DNA of 64,000 nucleotides, taken from positions 54,808-118,807 of the forward strand of contig JAGBDE010000038.1 in assembly GCA_017937655.1 (NCBI GenBank), in the 5' to 3' direction. Shown here piece by piece: positions 53,091 through 61,631 of the stretch. The stretch is from Clostridia bacterium. GTDB taxonomy: Bacteria > Bacillota > Clostridia > Christensenellales > Aristaeellaceae. Made by a program: the position numbers and the translations under genes. Under the pieces are notes generated by a model. The model made no database searches. It saw only the letters and a list, made by a program, of their open reading frames with translations, and was not told the origin of the DNA. Positions within the stretch are counted from its first letter, which is position 1. Each line of letters begins with the position of its first letter.

Positions 53091-54410
53091 ATGAAAACTA
53101 AGAAAAACAACATATTCTCTTCCCTGCGCGGTTTTTTGATGCTGTGGGGTTCTCAAAGCGTATCCTCCCTGGGCACGGCCATGACCGAGTATGCCCTGGT
53201 GGTGTGGAGTTACGCCGAAACCGGCAGCGCCTCCAGCGTGACCCTTCTCACCCTCAGCACCTTTGTGCCCACCATCCTGTTCCGCTTTCTGGCGGGAGCC
53301 ATCGCCGACCGCTGGGATAAGAAGAGTATCATGCTGCTGGCGGACTTCGTTGCGGCCTGCGGCACGGTTTTGGTGCTTGTTTTGTACATGAACGGCACCC
53401 TCAGAACGGGGCATCTGTACACCATCAACGTGCTGCTCAGCCTGATGAACGCCTTCCAGGTTCCTGCGTCCTATGTGGCCACCAGCCTGCTGGTACCCAA
53501 GGAGCACTACACCCGCACCGGCGGCCTGCAAACCGCTTCCGGGGCGCTGATCTCCATCCTGGCCCCTGCACTGGGCAGCGTCCTGCTTGCCTTTGGCGGG
53601 CTGACCGCCGTGCTGGCGGTGGATCTTCTGACCTTCGCTGTGGCATTTGGAACGCTGGTGTTCATCCCCATTCCCAAGCCCGATCTGCCGGAAGAAGCGG
53701 CCAAAGAGCCCTTCCTGCAGAACTGCCTTTCCGGCCTCAAGTACCTGAAGGAACATGCCGGGCTGCTGCGGCTGATTGTTTACATTGCGGTGGTGAACCT
53801 GCTGGCCAAGCTGGGCTCGGACGGGCTGATGTCCGCCTTCGTGCTGGCCCGCACCGGCGGCAGCGAGACCACGCTGGGGCTTGTGCAGTCCTCGGTAGCC
53901 ATTGGGCTGATTTTGGGCGGCAGCTTCATTGCTGCGCAAAAGAAACCCGCTGAAGACAGCGTCCGGGCGGTGATCCATTCCTGCCTGTTCATTTTCCTCA
54001 CGGGCATGGGCCTGGCTTTGGGCAGGGGCCCTGTGGTTTGGTGCCTGTTCGCTGCCCTGACCTACGCCTTCGCCGCCGTGATGAACGCCCATTGGGGCAA
54101 TGTGATGCGCACCGCCGTCCCCCTGCACCTTCACGGCCGGGTGTTTTCCGCGCGGGACACCCTGCAGAACTGCCTTATCCCCCTGGGGCTGTACCTGGGC
54201 GGCGTGCTGGCGGACCATGTGTTTGAGCCGCTGATGCAAACTCCGTCGCCGGTGAAAAACGTTCTCGCTCCTGTCTTTGGCAGCGGTGCGGGCGCAGGCA
54301 TCGCGGTGCAGTTCTTCCTGGTCTCCCTGATTGGTCTCATTCTCAGCCTGCTTTGCAAAGGGTGGATCCACTCAGAAACGGTCATCCCCCCGCAGGACAG
54401 CGCCAAATAA
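53091..54410 (+). CDS. MFS exporter (macrolide-efflux-like)
   Basis: 439 residues, about 12 membrane helices. Motif A-like loop AGAIADRWDKKSIMLLADF and the N-terminal block FLMLWGSQSVSSLGTAMTEY resemble drug exporters of the Mef/BCR group. It has its own promoter and a leader peptide, and ends in a strong terminator. AAGGAG site. The regulated leader supports a role in efflux of a ribosome-targeting or otherwise toxic compound; the actual substrate is not readable from sequence. Confidence 0.88.
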   Translation: MKTKKNNIFSSLRGFLMLWGSQSVSSLGTAMTEYALVVWSYAETGSASSVTLLTLSTFVPTILFRFLAGAIADRWDKKSIMLLADFVAACGTVLVLVLYMNGTLRTGHLYTINVLLSLMNAFQVPASYVATSLLVPKEHYTRTGGLQTASGALISILAPALGSVLLAFGGLTAVLAVDLLTFAVAFGTLVFIPIPKPDLPEEAAKEPFLQNCLSGLKYLKEHAGLLRLIVYIAVVNLLAKLGSDGLMSAFVLARTGGSETTLGLVQSSVAIGLILGGSFIAAQKKPAEDSVRAVIHSCLFIFLTGMGLALGRGPVVWCLFAALTYAFAAVMNAHWGNVMRTAVPLHLHGRVFSARDTLQNCLIPLGLYLGGVLADHVFEPLMQTPSPVKNVLAPVFGSGAGAGIAVQFFLVSLIGLILSLLCKGWIHSETVIPPQDSAK

Positions 54411-54415
54411 ACCCA

Positions 54416-54452
54416 AGGCCCGGGCCTTTCCACAGCCCGGGCCTGTTTTTTT
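54416..54452. terminator. Terminator between MFS and holin genes
   Basis: Ten-base-pair stem AGGCCCGGGC / GCCCGGGCCT, nine-base loop, followed by GTTTTTTT. The holin gene on the other strand ends at its T tract. Confidence 0.92.
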
Positions 54453-54888
54453 ATTTTTCTTTGTGGGAAAACCCCTCCAGCGCGTTTTTCAGCTTGGCCG
54501 GAATGGGCACGCCGCACAGGGCCAGGTTTTCCACCAGAGACAATGCCTCGTTGCCGATGTAAAACCAGGTGACCGCCGTCAGGAACAGCACGTTGCCCTG
54601 ATTCACAAACCAGTCCAGGGCATAGGCCAGGCAGACCATCAGCAAAATCACGCCCTTGCGGAGCAGGCCCTTCCAGCCCGCGCTGCTGCTCAGCTTGCCC
54701 AGGGCCGTCTTGTCGCTTTTGCCAAGGGCCCCGGCTACCACCCCGGACACATAGTCGGCCACCATCAAAACTGCCAGCAGCACCACGCACCGCCGGGAAC
54801 CGTTGCCGGACACGCCCGCCAGAAATCCTCCCGCCGCCGCCAGCCCCTTCACAAGCAAATCAAAGGTATGTGCAAAAAAATCCCGCAT
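54451..54888 (-). CDS. Holin, TcdE/phage_holin_4_1 family
   Basis: 145 residues with about three to four membrane helices. Family blocks VLMVADYVSGVVAGAL, GWKGLLRKGVILLMVCLAYALD and FYIGNEALSLVENLALCG, then IPAKLKNALEGF. Such holins form membrane pores that release endolysins or large toxins. ATG 54888 has a weak GGGGGTGG site; a longer frame overlaps the space after GT2 and lacks one. No phage structural gene is nearby, so it is chromosomally housed behind GT2 and the caspase gene. Confidence 0.88.
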   Translation of the reverse strand: MRDFFAHTFDLLVKGLAAAGGFLAGVSGNGSRRCVVLLAVLMVADYVSGVVAGALGKSDKTALGKLSSSAGWKGLLRKGVILLMVCLAYALDWFVNQGNVLFLTAVTWFYIGNEALSLVENLALCGVPIPAKLKNALEGFSHKEK

Positions 54889-54938
54889 CCCGGCCACCCC
54901 CGCAAAGGCAGGGTATGACCGGAGATGCGGAAACATGT

Positions 54939-55922
54939 TTACGGCTGATAATCCTTTACCGGGTCGTCGCCCCGCTCATTGAGGTAGCGGTCAATGATGA
55001 ACCGGGGACGGCGCTTGGTTTCGTTGTAGATCTTGCCGATGTACTCGCCGATGACGCCCAGGGACAGCAGCTGGATGCCGCCGATCATCCAGATGGAAGC
55101 CAGCGTACTGGTCCAGCCGGTGACGGTGGTGCCGGCGATCCAGGAAATGAAGGCGTAGAGCAGCATCAGCAGGGAAACCAAAAACACCACGATGCCTGCG
55201 TTGGTGATGAGCCGCAGGGGCTTGACGGAAAAGCTGGTGATACCGTCGATGGCGAAAGCCAGCATCTTCTTGAAGGGGTACTTGCTTTCCCCGGCAAAGC
55301 GCTCGCTGCGTTCGTAGTAGACCACGTCGCTCTGGAAGCCTTCCATGGGCGCAAGGCCCCGCAAGAACAGGTTGACTTCCGTGAACTGGCTCAGCGCATC
55401 CAGGGCCCGGTTGCTCATCAGCCGGTAGTCCGCATGGTTGTAGACAATGTCCACGCCCATGCCGCTCATGAGGCGGTAGAACATCAGCGCGGTCTCCCGC
55501 TTGAAGAAGCTGTCCTTCTCCCGCTTGGAGCGCACGCCGTAGACAATCTCGCAGCCTTCCTGATACTTTTCAATGAACTTGTCCATGGCGTCCATATCGT
55601 CCTGAAGATCCGCGTCCATGGAAATGCTGATGTCGCAGCGGCCCCGGGCAGTCATCAGGCCCGCCAGCAGCGCGTTCTGGTGGCCCCGGTTCCGGCTCAG
55701 GGTCAGACCCTCGTACATGGGATCGGCCTTGTGCAGTTCGGTGATGATCTCCCAGGTGCGATCCTTGCTGCCATCGTTGACCAGCAGCACCTTGCTGTCC
55801 TCGGTGATCAGTCCGCGCTCCATCAGGGAGTGCATTTTCTCCGTCAGCCGCCGGGAGGTTTCCGGCAGGACTTCTTCTTCGTTGTAGCAGGGAATGACAA
55901 CCATCAGCTTGTTGGGCATCAT
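54939..55922 (-). CDS. Membrane glycosyltransferase 2 (GtrB/CsbB/DPM-like)
   Basis: 327 residues. GT-A domain: VVIPCYNEEEVLPE, LLVNDGSKDRTWEII, SRNRGHQNALLAGL, ISMDADLQDD (metal-binding DxD-like). Two C-terminal membrane helices (about 228-250 and 262-285), then GVIGEYIGKIYNETKRRP. The family makes polyprenyl-phosphate sugars for wall or lipoteichoic-acid decoration. AAAGGAGG site, 12 bases after the caspase gene. Confidence 0.93.
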   Translation of the reverse strand: MMPNKLMVVIPCYNEEEVLPETSRRLTEKMHSLMERGLITEDSKVLLVNDGSKDRTWEIITELHKADPMYEGLTLSRNRGHQNALLAGLMTARGRCDISISMDADLQDDMDAMDKFIEKYQEGCEIVYGVRSKREKDSFFKRETALMFYRLMSGMGVDIVYNHADYRLMSNRALDALSQFTEVNLFLRGLAPMEGFQSDVVYYERSERFAGESKYPFKKMLAFAIDGITSFSVKPLRLITNAGIVVFLVSLLMLLYAFISWIAGTTVTGWTSTLASIWMIGGIQLLSLGVIGEYIGKIYNETKRRPRFIIDRYLNERGDDPVKDYQP

Positions 55923-55934
55923 GGTTCCTCCTTT

Positions 55935-57446
55935 CTATTTGAGCAAAAAAGGTTCCGACGTTACGGTAATGCTTCCGTCGTTGAGGGTAGCCTGGGCCCA
56001 GATGCGGTAAGTACCCGCCGGGGCCAGGGAGCCGTCCTTGAGAGTGCCGTCCCAGTAAAGGACGGTGCCGCCCTCGGGCAGGCCCATGGGGCGGGTGCTG
56101 CTGCGGTGGCACAGGCGGTGGATGACCTTGCCCTCCTCGTCCGTCACGGCCACGCTCAGGGCGCAGGGGTAATCGTGACCCAGGTAGATGGGCAGTTCCT
56201 GGCCCTCCGCCGGGGTGAATTCCGGGGGGACGACGGCTTCCAGGCTGCGGCCCTCTTTGGAGGGCGCCACGCAGATGACCCGCCCGGCATGAACCCTCAG
56301 CTTACCCTGGTCGATGCTGATCAGCTGCAGAAGGGCGTAGCCGTAACTATCCTGGGACAGATCCCGCAGGTTCAGGGTGCGCTGTTTCCAGCCGGCGGAT
56401 ACCGCGCCCAGCTGGTTTCCGAAGGTGGGCATGCGCTCGGCCTGGTCGTAGATGAGCTGGGCGTTTTCGAATTCCCAGCGGCCCTCCCGCTGGTACACCA
56501 GCTGGTAGGCCACCTGCACAGGCCGGACGGCGATGAACTCCAGAGTCAGGTTATTGTTATTCCGATCCAGTACCGTGCTGGAAAAGGTCACGTCCATGAT
56601 GGGCGACCGGTGGCTCATGCGGAAGGCAGGATCCTCCGGGTCATAGCGGAAAATGACGAAGGGATCGCTTTGCGGGTAGACCTGGGGCGTGGAAGCGGCG
56701 TGGTTGCGCATCAGATAGCCATACACTTCCCGCAGGGTGATGCTGCCGTCGTGGTTCTGGTCGGCAGGGAAGGCGCTGGCGGGGCTCACGGCATCGCAGA
56801 GAGCCTGGGTGAAATAAAACGCGCCCTGGCCGCCCACGTCGCCGGAAGGGCTGTTCCAGTACCAGCTTTGCTCCATGGCTCCGCTGGAGGTGAGCACCTT
56901 GAAATCCCCCCGCTGAAATGCAACGGTTTCCGGCGGGTTGGCCATGCCCTTGCCGATGAACGCGCCGCTGTTGCAGGCGTCCAGGATCAGCACCTTGGTG
57001 CCGGCAATGCCATCAAAAGCGGCTTCCAGTTCTTCGGGAGACACCACGGTTTCCCGCTCCCCGTCGCTGAAGATCAGCCCCGGGGCGATGCCTTCCTCCG
57101 GGTCGTACACGCCGTGGGTGGAGATGTACAGGTAGTTCACGTCCTCCGGTCCGGAGCCGGCGAAGGTGGACTGGATCACATAAGTCAATTCCTCCAGGGT
57201 GGCCACCGGGCGGTCGGGGATCATCAGCACTTCCAGGGGGTACAGGGAGTACTGGAACATTTCCTGCATGGCCAGCACATTGTTGGTGGAGCTGGGAAAC
57301 ACGTCCGGCTGGGACACAAAATCGTCCACACCGATGAGCAGCGCCCGTTCCCGGGGGATGGGCTGGGCCTCGTCTGCCGGGGTGGGCAGCGGAAGGAAAA
57401 CCAGCGCAAGGGCAAGCAGGGCTGCCGTCCATCGCATCCCTCTCAT
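55935..57446 (-). CDS. Secreted caspase-like (peptidase C14) protein
   Basis: 503 residues. Signal peptide (RWTAALLALALVFLPLPTPA), then a C14 caspase domain (about 33-265) with the catalytic pair His111 (YLYISTHGVYD) and Cys158 (VLILDACNSGAF), the p20-type start RALLIGVDDF, and an EF-hand-like loop (DQNHDGSITLREV, 229-241) that may bind calcium. The C-terminal 230 residues form beta-rich domains, the last FlgD-Ig-like (LYWDGTLKDGSLAPAGTYRI). GGGAGG site preceded by an AT-rich hairpin. Known C14 members include metacaspases and orthocaspases; extracytoplasmic ones are little studied. Confidence 0.87.
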   Translation of the reverse strand: MRGMRWTAALLALALVFLPLPTPADEAQPIPRERALLIGVDDFVSQPDVFPSSTNNVLAMQEMFQYSLYPLEVLMIPDRPVATLEELTYVIQSTFAGSGPEDVNYLYISTHGVYDPEEGIAPGLIFSDGERETVVSPEELEAAFDGIAGTKVLILDACNSGAFIGKGMANPPETVAFQRGDFKVLTSSGAMEQSWYWNSPSGDVGGQGAFYFTQALCDAVSPASAFPADQNHDGSITLREVYGYLMRNHAASTPQVYPQSDPFVIFRYDPEDPAFRMSHRSPIMDVTFSSTVLDRNNNNLTLEFIAVRPVQVAYQLVYQREGRWEFENAQLIYDQAERMPTFGNQLGAVSAGWKQRTLNLRDLSQDSYGYALLQLISIDQGKLRVHAGRVICVAPSKEGRSLEAVVPPEFTPAEGQELPIYLGHDYPCALSVAVTDEEGKVIHRLCHRSSTRPMGLPEGGTVLYWDGTLKDGSLAPAGTYRIWAQATLNDGSITVTSEPFLLK

Positions 57447-57463
57447 GGCTGGTCACCTCCCCC

Positions 57464-57528
57464 GCTTTTTTGCTTATTTTACAGCAAAAAGCCTATCTCG
57501 TATAGCTTTCACGCCTCATTTCCAGCAA
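57464..57528 (-). promoter_or_regulatory. Possible internal promoter and hairpin before the caspase gene
   Basis: On the - strand TTGCTG (57528-57523), 18 bases, TATACG (57504-57499). After it comes a hairpin (57492-57464) made of AGCAAAAA-type arms that ends a few bases before the caspase ribosome-binding site. It could give the caspase-GT2-holin part separate control. Confidence 0.35.
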
Positions 57529-57535
57529 TTAACGC

Positions 57536-58480
57536 TTATTCCACCTGCCAATTGGCGGGATCGTTGAATTCCACCTGAATGACCTGGTAATGGATGGCCT
57601 GCTGGGTTTCCAGATCGGCAATGCCATTGGCCAGCTTGTCCGGCATGAAAGCGCGCTGGAAATCCTCGATGGCGGCTCGGGTATTGCTGCCGCAGGTGCC
57701 GGTGATATGCCGCTCGTCCAGCATGCCGATGCGGTTCAGGTTTTGCTGAAGCCGAAGCACCTTGTCGCCCTGATTGCCGAAGCGGATGGTGGTTTCCACC
57801 CGGTCCTGGCTCAGGCCAAATCCCAGAATTTGGCTGTTTTCCAGGGGATAGCTGTTGCGCTGCACGCTGGAGGGATTGTTGCCCTCAATCACGTGTACCG
57901 TCACATCGCCCATGGAATTGCGGGTGCAGTATTCCACCAGCGCCACGTGCTCGGTGTCGCCGGCGGCGTTGTAGCTGAAAAACATCAGATCTCCAGGGCG
58001 GGGGATGTATTCATTCTTGGTCAGGTAATGATCCGCGCCTATCTCCCACTGGTAGCCCCAGTCCGGGCAATGGCCCTTTCGGAACGCAAACCGTCCCCGG
58101 GCGATGAACCATTCCTTTCCGGTGTTCTGGCCGCTGTACATGGGATAGACGGTGCTGAGCAGCTGCGAGCCGGTGTTCTGATCCACCTGATTGACACACC
58201 AGCACACAAACTCGGCGCACCAGGCGGCGTTGGGGTCTCCGGCCCACTCGCCGTACTTGGAGTAGTTGTTGCCGCCCTCTTCGTAGCCGATCTCTGCCGC
58301 CGCCACGTCCAGCAGCGCCTGCACATAGTCCGGGCTTTCCTCCTGGACGATGACCACGGTATCGTCAATCACAGGCGTCTCCATGACGACCTCCGCCGCA
58401 GTCTCCTCCGCCAGGGCGGGCAGCGCGCTCAGCGCAAACAGCAGCGCCAGCATCAGGCTGATCCAACGTTTCACCTTCAT
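57536..58480 (-). CDS. Secreted CHAP-domain amidase/endopeptidase with peptidoglycan-binding domain
   Basis: 314 residues. Signal peptide (about 1-24). CHAP domain (about 52-205) with catalytic Cys88 (NAAWCAEFVCWC), His178 (DTEHVALVEY) and Glu199/Asn201 (VIEGNN). PG_binding_1 follows (about 225-295: GNQGDKVLRLQQNLNRIG, RAAIEDFQRAF). Predicted to cut peptidoglycan cross-links or stems. Six bases after the substrate-binding protein gene. Endolysin-like in domain content but exported by its own signal peptide. Confidence 0.9.
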   Translation of the reverse strand: MKVKRWISLMLALLFALSALPALAEETAAEVVMETPVIDDTVVIVQEESPDYVQALLDVAAAEIGYEEGGNNYSKYGEWAGDPNAAWCAEFVCWCVNQVDQNTGSQLLSTVYPMYSGQNTGKEWFIARGRFAFRKGHCPDWGYQWEIGADHYLTKNEYIPRPGDLMFFSYNAAGDTEHVALVEYCTRNSMGDVTVHVIEGNNPSSVQRNSYPLENSQILGFGLSQDRVETTIRFGNQGDKVLRLQQNLNRIGMLDERHITGTCGSNTRAAIEDFQRAFMPDKLANGIADLETQQAIHYQVIQVEFNDPANWQVE

Positions 58481-58486
58481 TCCTCC

Positions 58487-60043
58487 TTATCGGCCGAAAT
58501 ACTGGATTCCTCGAAGAAGCTCAAACTCGCGCATGGTGCGCACGGTGGTATACATCTTGCGGGTCAGGACGGAGCCCTGCCGGTAGAACAGGCAAACAAA
58601 GGGCGCATCGTAGGTAAACTGCTGCTGGATGGCCTGGCTGGTATAGGCAAAATCCGTCTGGTTTTCGTTGGTGCGCAGGGTGTCGATCAGGCTGGTCATG
58701 TCCGAGCTGACGTAGCGCATGTAGTTGCCGGTGTTGCCTTTGCGCAGCATGAAGCCGTAGTCCGGCACCACGTCCATCTGGAAGGCGCAGATGGCAATTT
58801 CAAAGGCGCCTTCCTTCAGCTGTTCGCTGACCTGCGCATAATCCATGGTGGTGGGCTTGGCGGTAATGCCCACGTCCGCCAGCATATCCACCACCATATT
58901 GGCGGTCTCAAAGCGGACGTCGTTTTCCGGATCCTCATAAACGCAAAGCTTCAAAAACAGGTGCTTGGTGCCTTCGCCCACCACCTTGTCCAGGGTGCCG
59001 TCCTCGTTCATGTCAATCCAGCCGTCTTCCTCCAGAAGGGCCCGGGCTTTGTCCGGATCGTACACATAGGTGCTTTCCTGGTCGTAGTACAGCCAGCTGT
59101 CCGAGGGCACGGGGGTGTCCGCGTCCAGGGTCATGCCCATGTACACGTTCTGGGAGATCAGGTTCACGTTCAGGGCGTAGCGGATGGCCTGGCGCACCTT
59201 GGGGCTGTCCAGGGGGAAGGCGTTGTGATTCAGCAGCACCACTTCCAGCTGGCGGGTGCTGTAAGGAATGGACAGAGAGTTAATGCCGCTCTTGTACTGG
59301 GATGCAGAAACGGAGCGGGTGAAGGCGGTGTCCACCTGGCCGTATTCGTAGGCGTTGATCAGCGCCTTGTTATTGGGGTAGAACGTGGCGGTAATCTCCT
59401 GCACCTGGGGCTGCATCTGCCACCAGTTGGGATTGGCGCTCAGGTACATGTAATTGCCGGGCTTGAAGTCCGTAATCATGTACGGCCCGGTGCCAAGGGG
59501 CCCGGCCACGTCCACCTGGGTGGCATGGACAATGGGAAAGGTCATGCAGTACAAAACGCCATAATAGTCGCGGCCTTCCTTGGCCTTGACGATGAGGGTC
59601 TTGTCGTCCGGGGCGTCCACCGAGGAGATCACGTAGCGGAAGCTCTGGTAAAAGCCCTTGTCCGTGGCCTCAGAGTCGTTGGCCAGCTTCAGGATGTAGT
59701 CCAGAGAAGCCTTCACGTCCGCGGCGGTCAGGGGGGTGCCGTCGGAGAACTTCACATCGTCCCGGAGGGTGAAGGTCCAGGTGTTGCCGCTGCCGGTCTG
59801 GCTCCAGGTCTGGGCCACGTAGGGCTGGGGCACGCCGTTATCGTCAATGGTGACAAGGCTTTCATACACCACATTGTACAGGGACATGACCCCGGCCTCG
59901 TTGGGGGTCAGGGGGCGGATCTCCGGCGTGCGGCTTTCCAGGGACACCATGCCCACCACCAGCGAGTTTTCCACGTTCTCCGCCAGGGCAAAGATGGGCA
60001 GCTGCAAAAGCACAAGCAGCAGGCAAAGCAAACGCTTTTTCAT
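58487..60043 (-). CDS. Orphan family-5 extracellular solute-binding protein (peptide type)
   Basis: 518 residues, SBP_bac_5 fold. Signal peptide (KKRLLCLLLVLLQLPIFALA) without lipobox Cys, unusual for a Gram-positive binding protein, so it may be released or held otherwise. Typical blocks are WTFTLRDDVKFSDGTPLTAADV and DSPKVRQAIRYALN. No permease or ATPase gene lies nearby. It overlaps the lytic transglycosylase stop (ATGA) and is six bases before the CHAP gene, so muropeptide binding is a reasonable guess. Confidence 0.88.
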   Translation of the reverse strand: MKKRLLCLLLVLLQLPIFALAENVENSLVVGMVSLESRTPEIRPLTPNEAGVMSLYNVVYESLVTIDDNGVPQPYVAQTWSQTGSGNTWTFTLRDDVKFSDGTPLTAADVKASLDYILKLANDSEATDKGFYQSFRYVISSVDAPDDKTLIVKAKEGRDYYGVLYCMTFPIVHATQVDVAGPLGTGPYMITDFKPGNYMYLSANPNWWQMQPQVQEITATFYPNNKALINAYEYGQVDTAFTRSVSASQYKSGINSLSIPYSTRQLEVVLLNHNAFPLDSPKVRQAIRYALNVNLISQNVYMGMTLDADTPVPSDSWLYYDQESTYVYDPDKARALLEEDGWIDMNEDGTLDKVVGEGTKHLFLKLCVYEDPENDVRFETANMVVDMLADVGITAKPTTMDYAQVSEQLKEGAFEIAICAFQMDVVPDYGFMLRKGNTGNYMRYVSSDMTSLIDTLRTNENQTDFAYTSQAIQQQFTYDAPFVCLFYRQGSVLTRKMYTTVRTMREFELLRGIQYFGR

Positions 60044-61611
60044 TTTGTTCCCTCCTGATGGTCATAGTAAAGCTGCCGGTAGATGGCAAAGTCCCGGCTG
60101 ACCCGGGCGGCATACTGGGTGGTGGGGCCATCGTTCATGTTGGCCAGGATCAGGGTCTGGCCGTCGGCAGAATAACGGGATGTGTTGAGCCAGTTCTGCA
60201 CCTGCTGGGCGCCGGCGTGGTACGCGGCGGCCACGCACACCGGGTCGCCCCGGAAGCGCTGGCTTAGCTGGCCCAGATAGTAGCATCCGAAGATGATGTT
60301 GGTCTCCGGGTCGTAAAGCATGTCTGGAGAATAATTCTCATAGTCCAAATCCTCGGCGATATCCCCGGAGGTGTCCACCATGATCTGCATCAGGCCCCTT
60401 GCGCCCACGCTGCTTTCCACGCCGGGGCGGAAGGTGCTTTCATTGAAAATGATGGCGGCCACGAAAGCGGGATTCAGGTTGTTCTTGGCGGCCTCCCGGT
60501 CAATCCAGTCCTTGTATTTGATGAAATACTTGTCCTGGATGGCCTGGGCGGACTGCTCCCGCTTTGCCAGGATATCCCGGGTTTCCGCGGTGTACTTGGC
60601 CTCCATGGCAAACAGTCCGGCGGCGGCCAATGCTAGCACCGCCACGGCCACGCCCAGCCACAGGCGGATGTTTTTCCAGAAGGGGGCGTCTTCGTCGATG
60701 TATTCCTCAATGACCATATCGTTTTCCGGCTGGTCATAGGCCGGGGCGGGATGGCGGCGGTAGGCGTAGCCCTCCTCCCGCTGGGCCTGCCGTGCCCGCT
60801 GGGTGCGTTCATATTCCTCCCGTTCCGCCACCTGAAGATCCCAGCGCACGGGAGCGTCCTCGGGGAAAGACGGCACATACTGGTCCCGCTGGCGGGCGTA
60901 GTTTTCCACCGCAGCGGCCCTGCGCTGGTTTTCTTCCTCCGTTATGGGCGGACGGCCCGGCAATGCCCGCTGGCGGGGCACCTCCGGCTGACGGGGCGCG
61001 GCCTGCATGGCTCCGTGGGTTCTGCGGCTGCGCATCCGTGCCTGTTCCTCGGACAGGCGCTGCTGCTCCAGGATCAATTCCCGGGGATAGCCCGCCTGCT
61101 CGTAGAAATCCTCCATGGTGGAATCCCGGCGGGGCGCCTGGGGCTGCACCGGGCGGCGCATGGGCCGGCCCAGCGGATCCCGGGGTGTTTCAGGCACATC
61201 TTCCTCAAACTGGCTGGCCCGCTGCACCTGGGGCGTGTGCCTGCGCCGGTCGTCAGCGGGCATGGCGTTGTGCTGGGCCACCCGGTACCATTCCGGCAAT
61301 TGGGCCATGGCCGGAGCCTCAAACTCCGATCCATCCTCCGCCACAAAGCTGGGCCGGCGTACCGGCTCCTCCACCGGGGGAGGGGGCGGCGCGGGCTGCT
61401 GGAAGGGATTGTCCGGGATGACGGACTTTTCGTCCTCCAAAGGGGTATAAAAAGCGGAACGGGGGCGCTCCACCTGATAGGGCGCAGAGGTGCCGTAGGT
61501 GTCTGCCTGCCGGGCCTGGCGGCTGCGTCGCCGCTCGATGGGCTGGGGGGCAGAACTGCTGCCGGAAGTGCGATAATCATCGTCCCGAAATCGGCAGGGC
61601 AGATGCATCAT
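60040..61611 (-). CDS. Membrane-bound lytic transglycosylase (SLT domain) with long disordered N-terminus
   Basis: 523 residues. The first ~310 are cytoplasmic, rich in Arg, Gln, Pro and Glu and almost surely disordered (RRRSRQARQ, PFQQPAPPPPPVEEP). One membrane helix (about 318-338: LWLGVAVAVLALAAAGLFAM). The outside SLT domain (about 365-515) has catalytic Glu391 in IIFNESTFRPGV, then GARGLMQIM and AAYHAGAQQVQNWL. Cleaves glycan strands. The acidic VIEEYIDEDAPF precedes the helix. Follows coaE by 20 bases. Confidence 0.92.
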   Translation of the reverse strand: MMHLPCRFRDDDYRTSGSSSAPQPIERRRSRQARQADTYGTSAPYQVERPRSAFYTPLEDEKSVIPDNPFQQPAPPPPPVEEPVRRPSFVAEDGSEFEAPAMAQLPEWYRVAQHNAMPADDRRRHTPQVQRASQFEEDVPETPRDPLGRPMRRPVQPQAPRRDSTMEDFYEQAGYPRELILEQQRLSEEQARMRSRRTHGAMQAAPRQPEVPRQRALPGRPPITEEENQRRAAAVENYARQRDQYVPSFPEDAPVRWDLQVAEREEYERTQRARQAQREEGYAYRRHPAPAYDQPENDMVIEEYIDEDAPFWKNIRLWLGVAVAVLALAAAGLFAMEAKYTAETRDILAKREQSAQAIQDKYFIKYKDWIDREAAKNNLNPAFVAAIIFNESTFRPGVESSVGARGLMQIMVDTSGDIAEDLDYENYSPDMLYDPETNIIFGCYYLGQLSQRFRGDPVCVAAAYHAGAQQVQNWLNTSRYSADGQTLILANMNDGPTTQYAARVSRDFAIYRQLYYDHQEGTK

Positions 61612-61631
61612 AGGTTCTCCTTTCCGTCAGG

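Noticed and set aside
54451..54888. Prophage remnant as the source of the holin
   Set aside because: No integrase, structural, tail or attachment-site sequence nearby; neighbours are cellular wall and housekeeping genes in the same orientation.
54870..57578. 902-codon open frame on the + strand, with similar antisense giants at 57590-60058, 30721-32790 and 4240-6009
   Set aside because: They run opposite well-supported genes, lack ribosome-binding sites and read as low-complexity (Gly, His, Val, Leu, Gln rich). They arise from high-GC third positions of the real genes.
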